From NCBI GenBank assembly GCA_965205955.1, contig OZ242192.1:1922001-1986000 (forward strand): a stretch of 64,000 nucleotides of DNA. Reading direction: 5' to 3'. Positions 7,608 through 15,278 of this stretch are shown one piece after another (position 1 is the stretch's first letter; every line of letters begins with the position of its first letter). A model generated the notes under the pieces. The model had not been told where the DNA came from, made no database searches, and saw nothing but the letters and a program-made list of their open reading frames with translations. The position numbers were made by a program, and so were the translations under genes. This DNA is from G965202915 sp965205955 (GTDB taxonomy: Bacteria > Pseudomonadota > Gammaproteobacteria > Eutrophobiales > Eutrophobiaceae).

Positions 7608-9433
7608 AGTGAGCTATGCAGGCGGTCATAAATTTTCCGGGCGAGATTCTTGTTGATCCCCGGCACCGCGGACAGATCATCGATCCCCGCCCTTGCCACG
7701 CCCTGCAATCCGCCAAAATGGCTGATGAGGTGCTGCCGGCGCTTGCTGCCTATTCCTTCGATATCCTGCAACATCGAGGTTTTACGGGTGGTCGATCGCC
7801 GCTGCCGATGCGCATTCAGCGCAAACCGGTGTGACTCATCCCGGATATGCTGAATAAGATGCAAGGCCGGCGAGCTTTCTTCCAGTCTTAGGCTGCGCCT
7901 TTCACCGGCGATGATCAGGGATTCGGTACCGGGTTTACGGCTGCGCCCCTTGGCGACGCCAATGACCGGGATCCTCCCCTGCTGCATTTCTTCCAATTCC
8001 TCCCTGGCCACGCCGGTCTGCCCCTTGCCACCGTCTATCAATATCAAATCCGGCAATCTTGCCTCTGCGCGGATCAGGCGCAGATAACGGCGTTTCACCG
8101 CCTGGCGCATTGCCGCACAATCATCCCCGGCCTTGATATTTTCGATATTGAATTTCCGATACTCCTTGTTCACCGGACCCTCCGTGCCGAATACCACGCA
8201 CGACGCCACCGGCGCCTCTCCGTGGGAATGACTGATATCAAAGCACTCAATCCGCTCTATTTGCTGCTCCAGCCCCAGCGCCGATTGCAGCTCCCGCAGA
8301 CGCCGCCGATAGTTGGTGGTCTGTGCGAGCCGCTGTTTCAGACTGAGCCCGGAATTTTGCACCGCCATACCCAGCCATTTGGCGCGATTGCCGCGCACCT
8401 TGTGTTTTATCTTCAATGAATAACCGGCCCGATTCGACAGGGCCTTTTCAATCAATACATGATCATTCGGCTGGTCACTCACCAGTATTTCCCTCGGTAT
8501 GCGCCGTTCAATATTCTCCTTCAGGTAGGTTTGAGTGAGAAATGCCGATAATAATTCCGCATGACTGCTGCCTTTTCCATGCTGCGGAAAATAGGTCTTG
8601 CTGCCGAGATTCAAGCCGCCACGTATATAAAAAACCTCCACGCAGGCCAGGCTTGCATCCGTCGCGCAGGCAATAATATCAATATCGCCGGCCGCTCCGG
8701 TAATATATTGCTTTTCCTGCACCTTTCGCAAGCTGCTGATTTGATCACGAAACCTTGCCGCGCTTTCATAATCCAGCCTTTCGGCCGCGTGCTGCATTGG
8801 GCCGCTCAGGGACTCGATGACCTGTTCATTCCTGCCTTCGAGGAACATCATCGCATGCTCTATATCCGTCCGATACACTTGCGCATCGATATACCCGACA
8901 CAGGGGGCCGTGCAACGCCTGATTTGATATTGCAGGCACGGACGCGAACGATTGGAAAAAACCGTATCCTCGCAGGAGCGCAGCAAAAACAACCTCTGCA
9001 ACAGGTTCAAGGTCTTCTTGACCGCACCGGCGCTCGGAAACGGGCCAAAATACCTGCCCTTGCCCTTTCTCGCGCCGCGATGATAGCGCAATCCCGGAAA
9101 CTGCTGCTCCAAGGATAGATAAATATACGGATAGCTCTTGTCATCCCGAAACAGGATATTATATCGCGGCCTCATATCCTTAATCAGATTGTCTTCCAGG
9201 ATCAGGGCCTCATTCTCGGTATGCGTAACGGTTACGCTGATATTCCCGACCTGTGCAAGCATTGCCCGGGTCTTTAGCGAGTGCGACTGGCCACGATTGA
9301 AATAACTGCCCACCCGTTTTCTCAAATCGCCGGCCTTGCCGACATAGAGGGTATTGCCATCCTCGTCGAGCATGCAATACACACCCGGCTGATGCGGCAG
9401 CGAGCGTATAAAATTTCCGGAATCAAACGGCAT
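7604..9433 (-). CDS. uvrC: UvrABC excinuclease subunit C
   Basis: UvrC makes both incisions around a bulky DNA lesion after UvrAB loading. The 609-residue protein starts with the GIY-YIG nuclease domain (PGVYCMLDEDGNTLYVGKAG, about residues 11-90) that cuts 3' of the lesion. A UVR domain that contacts UvrB lies near 205-240. The C-terminal half carries the RNase H-like nuclease for the 5' cut (ECFDISHSHGEAPVAS, LILIDGGKGQ) and ends with helix-hairpin-helix motifs (DIEGIGSKRRQHLISHFGG). Length and domain order are standard. It is followed by pgsA with a 4-base overlap. Confidence 0.98.
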   Translation of the reverse strand: MPFDSGNFIRSLPHQPGVYCMLDEDGNTLYVGKAGDLRKRVGSYFNRGQSHSLKTRAMLAQVGNISVTVTHTENEALILEDNLIKDMRPRYNILFRDDKSYPYIYLSLEQQFPGLRYHRGARKGKGRYFGPFPSAGAVKKTLNLLQRLFLLRSCEDTVFSNRSRPCLQYQIRRCTAPCVGYIDAQVYRTDIEHAMMFLEGRNEQVIESLSGPMQHAAERLDYESAARFRDQISSLRKVQEKQYITGAAGDIDIIACATDASLACVEVFYIRGGLNLGSKTYFPQHGKGSSHAELLSAFLTQTYLKENIERRIPREILVSDQPNDHVLIEKALSNRAGYSLKIKHKVRGNRAKWLGMAVQNSGLSLKQRLAQTTNYRRRLRELQSALGLEQQIERIECFDISHSHGEAPVASCVVFGTEGPVNKEYRKFNIENIKAGDDCAAMRQAVKRRYLRLIRAEARLPDLILIDGGKGQTGVAREELEEMQQGRIPVIGVAKGRSRKPGTESLIIAGERRSLRLEESSPALHLIQHIRDESHRFALNAHRQRRSTTRKTSMLQDIEGIGSKRRQHLISHFGGLQGVARAGIDDLSAVPGINKNLARKIYDRLHSSL

Positions 9434-9494
9434 GACTACTCCGCCCCCATCCGGGGAAGTCCGGCCTGTTTCCCGGCAGTGGTGACCGCATCCC

Positions 9495-10568
9495 TCACCA
9501 CCTCAGACTTGCCGGCGCCGCCGTATTATTCTCTGCATGCCGGTATTTCGAGCTTGCCTCATACACCGCCCTTCTGATCCGGTTCAACTGGCCGACCGGC
9601 CGATGCTGTTCCAGGCTGTTCCATGGAGAAAAAGACAGGGTTTCACAGAACTCCCGTTGCCGCGGGGTATCAAACTCCTGCGCCGGTATAGTAATCACCG
9701 CCACTTCTATAAAGGGAGAATCGGCCACCTTCCATTCGACGCTGGGATCTTCAATGGGCATGTATTTCCCAAGATCCTGCAATTGCACCATAAAACTGAA
9801 GCACCCCTCCCCGCCTTTCAACTCTTCTGCCATTTTCTTACGCAAAAAATCGGGCTCATCCTGAGCTCCCGGCGCTCCTTCCGGGGAAGCGCCGCAGGAT
9901 TGCGCACTGAATTTGATATTATGCCCGCCGAGCTTATAGGCCGTATTGCTGAAATACGCATTCCACAGCGGGCTCACCGGCGGCGGCTTCAACGTAGCCA
10001 GGCCCGTTCGCAACTCCCTCAGCTTCCACCTGAGCGGATTAAGATCGGAAACAAAATACAAAATTTTATTATCGCTTTCGACAAAACGATTATAGTCCTC
10101 TATATCCCTGGCAAAGAAGGCCGGGCTGTCGTGCATCAAAAAATCCTGCGTATTCCCCGACTCATCGCCATGAATATCGAGCAACTTCACCGCCATACCC
10201 CGCGCATCCTTATTTGCATCATGGTTGTCTCTGAGCCGCGATGCGCCATTCGAAAAACGTATCCAACTCTTATAGCGCCTGCCCGGAGCGCTAAATACAC
10301 CATGTTGTAAATCCGGGCGGATATCCGTGCGTATATCGAAATAGGCCTTGACGCAGGCATGACCCTTGGAATGCGCCCCGCGGGCTACATAGCTCGTCCT
10401 GTTCTCTTCTATAACCCGGATAAAATTTTCCACCGAGCGCTCGGTCTGCTCCGGCTCATCCGATCTGAATACCTCATTCGCAGTAACCGGCGCATTACTC
10501 GAAAAATGATAATAAAGAAAAAGAGCCAGAAAAATTGAAACTGCAAGGATCGTTGTAAGAAAACGCAT
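9495..10568 (-). CDS. Catalase-fold haem protein (catalase-related, possibly hydroperoxide-processing)
   Basis: A 357-residue protein with the core of the catalase superfamily but shorter than true catalases. It begins with one hydrophobic segment (residues 5-22), so it is probably exported or membrane-anchored. A catalase-like distal histidine is in RGAHSKGHACVKAYF, RFSNGASR and DARGMAVKL follow, and RRAVYEASSKYR places the proximal haem tyrosine in the R-x3-Y-x6-R spacing. The catalase GNNTPVFF segment reads MHDSPAFF here, so the distal asparagine region is changed. Catalase-related proteins include allene oxide synthases and other fatty-acid hydroperoxide enzymes. It is the last gene of the cassette, 8 bases after the di-heme cytochrome gene. 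Peroxide removal is the plain alternative. Confidence 0.8.
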   Translation of the reverse strand: MRFLTTILAVSIFLALFLYYHFSSNAPVTANEVFRSDEPEQTERSVENFIRVIEENRTSYVARGAHSKGHACVKAYFDIRTDIRPDLQHGVFSAPGRRYKSWIRFSNGASRLRDNHDANKDARGMAVKLLDIHGDESGNTQDFLMHDSPAFFARDIEDYNRFVESDNKILYFVSDLNPLRWKLRELRTGLATLKPPPVSPLWNAYFSNTAYKLGGHNIKFSAQSCGASPEGAPGAQDEPDFLRKKMAEELKGGEGCFSFMVQLQDLGKYMPIEDPSVEWKVADSPFIEVAVITIPAQEFDTPRQREFCETLSFSPWNSLEQHRPVGQLNRIRRAVYEASSKYRHAENNTAAPASLRW

Positions 10569-10576
10569 AACAGTAA

Positions 10577-12325
10577 TTACAGCGTTTTCATATATTCCAC
10601 CAACGCCCAGCGATCTTCTTCCGACAGAACCGGCAAATTATCATCGCCCGTTCCGTATTCATGCCCGGCATTGTTATTGCCCTTCAGCGCCGTATCGAAA
10701 TAAAACGATCCCGGCCGCTCTTCATCCACATATCCCACCTTAATCGGGTCAAATTCCCAGGAGCCGATGTAAAACGACTTCGACCGCTGATCGGCCGGCA
10801 GCAGCAACTCATACAAATTCGGCACCGAGCCATTATGCAAATAAGGCGCCCCGGTCCAAGCCCCATTCAGCGGCCTGGCCTTATAGGCGAGCAAGGCCCT
10901 TTCCGACACCTCCTGCCCCCGTTCTATAATTTCACCGTCAACGTGCTTCGGAGGATGAATTTCCTCAGGATGCCCCATCCTTTTCGCATCACGTATAGCC
11001 AACAGACTTTGCAGCGGATTATTCTTCAATACCCCCACCATAAGGTTGTTGGCAACATACAAGGCCGGCGCCTCCTGCCCCATACTATCCCCGACCGAAT
11101 AAAACCTCGGCAGCCCCTCAAATATGCCGGTACTGCCCTGCAAAAAGACCGCATTCCGCGCCATGCCCGCATCCGTTTTAATCACATCCAGCGTACTCAT
11201 GCGCACCTTTATCTTTCTATCCGGATCCGTCCGGTCTATATCCTGATGGCAGGACCGGCAGTATTGCCTATACAAGGCGCGTCCGTTTTCCGCAAGCCCG
11301 GCGTTGATTTTCGGGAAAAAGTCCGGCCACAGCGGCGAATGCAAGGTAGCAATCCGCCTTTCCAGCTTGCGTAAATTCCTCGCGTGAATCGATGATCTAT
11401 ACCCGCCGTCAAAAAACAGCCACCGTTTCACAGGAGCAGGATCAACCTCGCCAAACACACCGATGACCTCGGCGATATTGCGCACCAAAGCCCCCACATT
11501 GGAATTGGACTGCACCCCATTCCATTCCACATAATCATGCTGCGGCGTATCCCACAAATACGGGTAGCTGGTGGGCGCATCCGGAGGATTGAAATTATCC
11601 TCCACCCCGGTAAGCCGCAACCCTTTATTCAGGATCGCGCCAAATGCGTCCAGTCTCGAATAACCATAGGACACCGGAGTATAGTTGCGGCGGTTATGAT
11701 CGCTGATCTCCTCAAAATACGCCTTGCAACGCTTGCGCAGCCCTTCCCTCGCATTTTCCGAGGCATTTTCATCCAGCGCCCGCATTTCAAACCGCGCATA
11801 CTTCTCCTCCGACTCCAGAGCCGCCTGCAGCGAGGTCTCTATCGCAACGAGAAATGCCGGCAAATTCGCCATACTCTGGCCTCCGTCAATGCGAATAAAC
11901 TTGTCTCCATATTTCATCTGCTGCGTGTGGCACGCCGCGCAGGTCATGCCCAGATACTCCCCGTTCACGGTAAACCCCACCGGCAAGGCATCCGGATTCA
12001 AGCTGCTTTTTTTGCCCGGCAGATACCCAAAACCAAGCATATTCAGCGGAGCGCGCAATAACTCCCGGCTGTCCGCCTGCTCCAGATTGATAAAAATATC
12101 ATACGGCATCAGCCGCGAGCCCTGGCTGGTGTGATAAAACCATTGACGCTCCCTGTCATTCCAATTCTGAGCGAGAAACACCGTCCTGTCCGGCCTCAGC
12201 GCAGCCGGGTCCCGCACCTCGTCAGCCGCTACCGGAGAGCACGGCAACATCGCCACCAATGCCGCGCACAAAAAAATCCCGGTCAGACTATCCCGGATCC
12301 GGGACAATACTTCCATCAGTACCAT
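10577..12325 (-). CDS. Periplasmic di-heme c-type cytochrome (peroxidase/RoxA-like family)
   Basis: A 582-residue exported protein: signal peptide at about 12-34 (GIFLCAALVAMLPCSPVAADE) and two haem-c sites, CAACH at 129-133 and CRSCH at 356-360. The conserved block WFYHTSQGSRLMPYDIFINL is typical of the large di-heme cytochrome group that includes the rubber oxygenase RoxA and related putative peroxidases, rather than short CcpA-type peroxidases. RoxA oxidatively cleaves polyisoprene with O2. The substrate here is unknown. The gene lies 5 bases after the LCAT-like gene and 8 before the catalase-related gene, so the three are almost certainly one operon. A role in oxidising a lipid or hydrocarbon is an inference from that context. 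Confidence 0.82.
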   Translation of the reverse strand: MVLMEVLSRIRDSLTGIFLCAALVAMLPCSPVAADEVRDPAALRPDRTVFLAQNWNDRERQWFYHTSQGSRLMPYDIFINLEQADSRELLRAPLNMLGFGYLPGKKSSLNPDALPVGFTVNGEYLGMTCAACHTQQMKYGDKFIRIDGGQSMANLPAFLVAIETSLQAALESEEKYARFEMRALDENASENAREGLRKRCKAYFEEISDHNRRNYTPVSYGYSRLDAFGAILNKGLRLTGVEDNFNPPDAPTSYPYLWDTPQHDYVEWNGVQSNSNVGALVRNIAEVIGVFGEVDPAPVKRWLFFDGGYRSSIHARNLRKLERRIATLHSPLWPDFFPKINAGLAENGRALYRQYCRSCHQDIDRTDPDRKIKVRMSTLDVIKTDAGMARNAVFLQGSTGIFEGLPRFYSVGDSMGQEAPALYVANNLMVGVLKNNPLQSLLAIRDAKRMGHPEEIHPPKHVDGEIIERGQEVSERALLAYKARPLNGAWTGAPYLHNGSVPNLYELLLPADQRSKSFYIGSWEFDPIKVGYVDEERPGSFYFDTALKGNNNAGHEYGTGDDNLPVLSEEDRWALVEYMKTL

Positions 12326-12330
12326 TAGCG

Positions 12331-13761
12331 CTAATCCCTGATAAGCAAAGCGTTCAATAAATTATCCTGAAAATTGATATTACCCGTCAGACTATTATGC
12401 TTTTCACATAGCAAAATAATATGATCCAACGGGAAAAATGAGTATTTATGCCTTGGCACACTCGGATCGAGCACATTCCGTCCCATCAGCGATGCCTTGG
12501 TTACCGAACCGTCACCCGGCTCCATCAGCAAAGCCCCATAATCCACGCCCTTAACCGGACGCGCAATATCATCCGGATGCATGCGCACCAGCGATTCCCC
12601 CCGCACCTCTTCCACCATGATCCGCGCCGGCGTCACATGACAATCACCGCCGAAAACAATCAATAACGGATGCTTTTCCGGCAATTCCACAGTCAGCGAC
12701 CACACAAAACGCCTCGCCCTTTCCAGCGTCTTCTGAAAAAACCGCTCTAGAGTACCCAGATACTTCTCCGCCTCCTCCTGATTGTCAAACTGGCTGCGTA
12801 TACGCCGCCTCACCTCCGGGTTGAAAATCGCCCATTGAAAACGGCGCCAGGTCTCGGCATCGAACAGATCCCGGTCGAGTTGCCTGCCTTCCGCATTGAT
12901 AATCCAGTTGTTCAAAGGATGCGGTAACAATTGATAAAGACTCGGCATCGTGATCAAAGTTTCCGCCCTGATCCGCTTCAGACCCAGCTTGATACCGCTG
13001 ATAAAGCCGTTCAACATTTGCACCGATCCCAGATTCGGCGTACCCAGCAACACCACGCGGCGCACCCTGTCGCCGCCGTACATATTGACCGGGAACTCAT
13101 TATCATTGGTTACATCCACACGGCCATAGCGCACATAATAACGGGTAATCAGCCCCCCCATGCTATGCGCCACAATATCCACCTTCAAATCAGGATCGCC
13201 GTAGTCAATACGGATCTGATCGATCAGATCGGCAAGCTGACGGACGCTGGTCACATTATCCTGCCGCCAATCATAGAGAAAGGTATAGAGATTTTTGTGG
13301 GTTGTATCCACCGGCTCACCGACCTGCGCGTGGGTATAACCACCGTATTCGATCAAGGTCTTGATAATATTCCCGTAAAAATCCTTGCCTATAATATCTC
13401 CGGCCAAATCATAAGCCTCATACGGGCCCGGGCGGAGCTCCAGCGTCTCCGGATCGATATCCAGCGCCAAATGACTGAATTCATCGAACAACAACTTCCA
13501 GGGAGAACTGAACCACACCTCCTCGCCGGTTTCCTTGTGCCGCAACCTGCTGCCCATCACCCCATGCACAAACACAACCGGAGACTGATCGGTCACCGTT
13601 TCGCTTTGTAGAAAAAGGCTTTTCAAATCCGGTTTCGGCTCATAACTGCATGACACAATCAATACCGCCAACAATACCAACGGATAACGAGTACCCGTTC
13701 CGTGCCGTAAAAACCTGCACACCATTCGCTGCATTTGAATAAACCCCCCACGATCAGACAT
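12331..13761 (-). CDS. LCAT-like alpha/beta-hydrolase lipoprotein
   Basis: A hydrolase related to lecithin:cholesterol acyltransferase (lipase/acyltransferase). The oxyanion segment is VVFVHGVMGSRL and the nucleophile elbow is AHSMGG, with serine as nucleophile. LVLLAVLIVSC before SYEPKPD is a lipoprotein signal with the lipidated cysteine, so the enzyme is tethered in the envelope. The ATG at 13734 has GGGGGG about 9 bases upstream and may be the real start; the frame is open from 13761. It heads the three-gene cassette with the di-heme cytochrome and the catalase-related protein. A phospholipase or acyl-transfer activity is expected from the family; the substrate is not known. Confidence 0.82.
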   Translation of the reverse strand: MSDRGGFIQMQRMVCRFLRHGTGTRYPLVLLAVLIVSCSYEPKPDLKSLFLQSETVTDQSPVVFVHGVMGSRLRHKETGEEVWFSSPWKLLFDEFSHLALDIDPETLELRPGPYEAYDLAGDIIGKDFYGNIIKTLIEYGGYTHAQVGEPVDTTHKNLYTFLYDWRQDNVTSVRQLADLIDQIRIDYGDPDLKVDIVAHSMGGLITRYYVRYGRVDVTNDNEFPVNMYGGDRVRRVVLLGTPNLGSVQMLNGFISGIKLGLKRIRAETLITMPSLYQLLPHPLNNWIINAEGRQLDRDLFDAETWRRFQWAIFNPEVRRRIRSQFDNQEEAEKYLGTLERFFQKTLERARRFVWSLTVELPEKHPLLIVFGGDCHVTPARIMVEEVRGESLVRMHPDDIARPVKGVDYGALLMEPGDGSVTKASLMGRNVLDPSVPRHKYSFFPLDHIILLCEKHNSLTGNINFQDNLLNALLIRD

Positions 13762-13958
13762 GGACTCCCATTGATTTTATCAGAATACAAACAGCAACTA
13801 AAGCCAACCCGGTTTTTTCCGGTTGCCGGGTGCGGGAACGAGTACGCGCCCGCAGTGCTTCTCTTTTTCAACAAAAAACTTGACCGCCTGCCACAAACCG
13901 CCATACTTGACGGTAGCTATTTCAAAAAAACACCGAATGATTTTAAACTGCTGACGCC

Positions 13959-14636
13959 ATGAGCACCACCGCCCTGTACAAGGCCCTTATTGAAGCCAAG
14001 GTATCCGAGGACACCGCCGAAAAAGCGGTGGAAGGACTGGCCTTCGCCGGAAACGTAGCCACCACAACCGACCTTGCCGGGCTGAAAACCGTTATAGTCA
14101 GACTGGAGGCGGTTATAGCCCGACTGGAAACCGACCTGAAAGAAAAAGCCACCAAAGCCGACCTCGCCAAACTGGAAGCCGACCTCGCCGGGCTGAGAAC
14201 CGTTATAGCCCGACTGGAAACCGACCTGAAAGAAAAAGCCACCAAAGCCGACATCGCCAGACTGGAAGCTGAACTGAAAGAAAAAGCCACCAAAGCCGAC
14301 ATCGCCAGACTGGAAGCCGAACTCGCCGGGCTGAGAACCGTTATAGTCAGACTGGAGGCGGTTACAGCCAGACTGGAAGCCGAACTGAAAGAAAAAGCCA
14401 CCAAAGCCGACATCGCCAGACTGGAAGCCGAACTCGCCGGGCTGAGAACCGTTACAGCCAGACTGGAAGCCGAACTGAAAGAAAAAGCCACCAAAGCCGA
14501 CATCGCCGGGCTGGAAACCGGGATAGAAGCCAAGATGGAAGCCAAACTGGCCGAGTTGAAAGTGGCTATGATGCGGTGGAACCTCATACTTGCCGGGATC
14601 ATCATCGCCGCCGTCAGCGTGATAGAGAAGCTGTAA
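13959..14636 (+). CDS. Repeat-built coiled-coil protein with C-terminal membrane anchor (DUF1640-like)
   Basis: A 225-residue protein made mostly of a repeated unit of the type LEAELKEKATKADIARLE alternating with LAGLRTVIARLE. The units follow a heptad-like spacing of leucines, so a long coiled coil covers about residues 38-190. The last 25 residues contain one membrane segment (NLILAGIIIAAVSVIEKL) after a basic start, giving a tail-anchored protein. The N-terminus (ALYKALIEAKVSEDTAEKAV) resembles small DUF1640/CCDC90-like proteins, which share an N-terminal helix, a coiled coil and a C-terminal membrane helix. The DNA repeats are nearly identical, so the coil length probably varies between strains. 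Function unknown. Confidence 0.78.
   Translation: MSTTALYKALIEAKVSEDTAEKAVEGLAFAGNVATTTDLAGLKTVIVRLEAVIARLETDLKEKATKADLAKLEADLAGLRTVIARLETDLKEKATKADIARLEAELKEKATKADIARLEAELAGLRTVIVRLEAVTARLEAELKEKATKADIARLEAELAGLRTVTARLEAELKEKATKADIAGLETGIEAKMEAKLAELKVAMMRWNLILAGIIIAAVSVIEKL
14095..14510 (+). repeat. Tandem DNA repeats inside the coiled-coil gene
   Basis: Near-identical units containing GAAAGAAAAAGCCACCAAAG followed by CCGACATCGCCAGACTGGAA recur five times (starting near 14130, 14230, 14278, 14390 and 14482), interspersed with a second unit containing CTCGCCGGGCTGAGAACCGT. The spacing is a multiple of three, so the frame is kept. Few mismatches among copies indicate recent duplication or gene conversion. 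Confidence 0.85.
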
Positions 14637-14670
14637 GCGGGAAATTTTTTAATAAGGGCTGGGCTCTACT

Positions 14671-14724
14671 CTGTTTAGGGAGCAGTATAAAGTGGAAGAT
14701 ACGGATAATGTATTGAGATTGGAG
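14671..14724 (+). pseudogene. Relic of an autotransporter beta-barrel 3' end
   Basis: These 54 bases match the last part of the large autotransporter gene (34176-34229) at 48 of 54 positions. Read in that frame they give LFREQYKVEDTDNVLRLE against LFGEQYEAADTDNVLRLE. After this the match stops and no barrel lies upstream, so this is an isolated remnant of a second copy or of a mobile module. Confidence 0.75.
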
Positions 14725-14819
14725 CCGGTACCGATCACAGCGGTGATTACCCGGTTGCTCTACCCTTGATAGTTTCCTCTGTTGCCGGACCGGGCGGTTT
14801 GTTTGTTCTCTGCATTCCG

Positions 14820-14848
14820 TTGACAAATATATAAACTCCTCCTATGAT
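14820..14848 (+). promoter_or_regulatory. Sigma-70 promoter for clpS-clpA
   Basis: A consensus -35 box TTGACA at 14820-14825 and a -10 box TATGAT at 14843-14848 are separated by exactly 17 bases. The clpS start is about 100 bases downstream, leaving a long AT-rich leader. Confidence 0.75.
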
Positions 14849-14946
14849 CTTTACCATGTCATATTTTTTTGGAAATTAACAAAAAAATAAATAATATACT
14901 ATCCAGTGATCCAGTATAACGAACATCAGCCGGAGCTTCATGAAGC

Positions 14947-15267
14947 ATGTCAAAGAAAGCTGAAAACATTTTTGATGAAGGGGTGGCCCTGCAGGAAGCC
15001 AGGCCCAAGATTAAGCGCCCTTCTCTTTACAAAGTCATTCTCATTAATGATGACTATACCCCGATGGATTTTGTCGTTCACATCCTTGAGATATTCTTTC
15101 CCTTGAATAGAGAAAACGCCACGCGCATCATGCTGGAAGTACATACAAAAGGCCAGGGTATATGTGGTATCTTCACGAATGAAATTGCGCAGACTAAAGT
15201 TTCGCAGGTAAATAGCTACTCGCGTGAAAACGATCACCCGCTGCTTTGCACCATGGAGAAAGCCTAA
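14947..15267 (+). CDS. clpS: ATP-dependent Clp protease adaptor ClpS
   Basis: ClpS binds proteins with N-end-rule destabilising residues and hands them to ClpA. The 106-residue protein has the conserved core YKVILINDDYTPMDFVVHIL, the helix with MLEVHTKGQGICGIFT and the end LLCTMEKA. A short variable N-terminal tail precedes the core, as usual. It starts at the ATG at 14947 and is followed by clpA after 11 bases, so the two are one operon. Confidence 0.97.
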   Translation: MSKKAENIFDEGVALQEARPKIKRPSLYKVILINDDYTPMDFVVHILEIFFPLNRENATRIMLEVHTKGQGICGIFTNEIAQTKVSQVNSYSRENDHPLLCTMEKA

Positions 15268-15278
15268 GGTACCTCGAT

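Larger units (their letters stand above)
14637..14946. other. Intergenic stretch before clpS
   Basis: The stretch holds an autotransporter 3'-end relic (14671-14724) and, further right, the clpS promoter. The last 100 bases are AT-rich. No further gene is visible. Confidence 0.6.

Noticed and set aside
13915..13940. 21-base match between 13915 and 40011 (GCTATTTCAAAAAAACACCGA)
   Set aside because: One copy is normal tsaB coding sequence and the match contains a seven-A run; no wider similarity supports a shared element.
14095..14510. CRISPR-like repeat array
   Set aside because: Repeats are in frame inside a coiled-coil gene, units are contiguous and no unique spacers occur.
15246..15278. 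ClpA start at the ATG at 15254 or earlier open frame
   Set aside because: The family N-terminus MLDKELEQTLNNAF begins at 15279, which also has a fitting ribosome site after the clpS stop.
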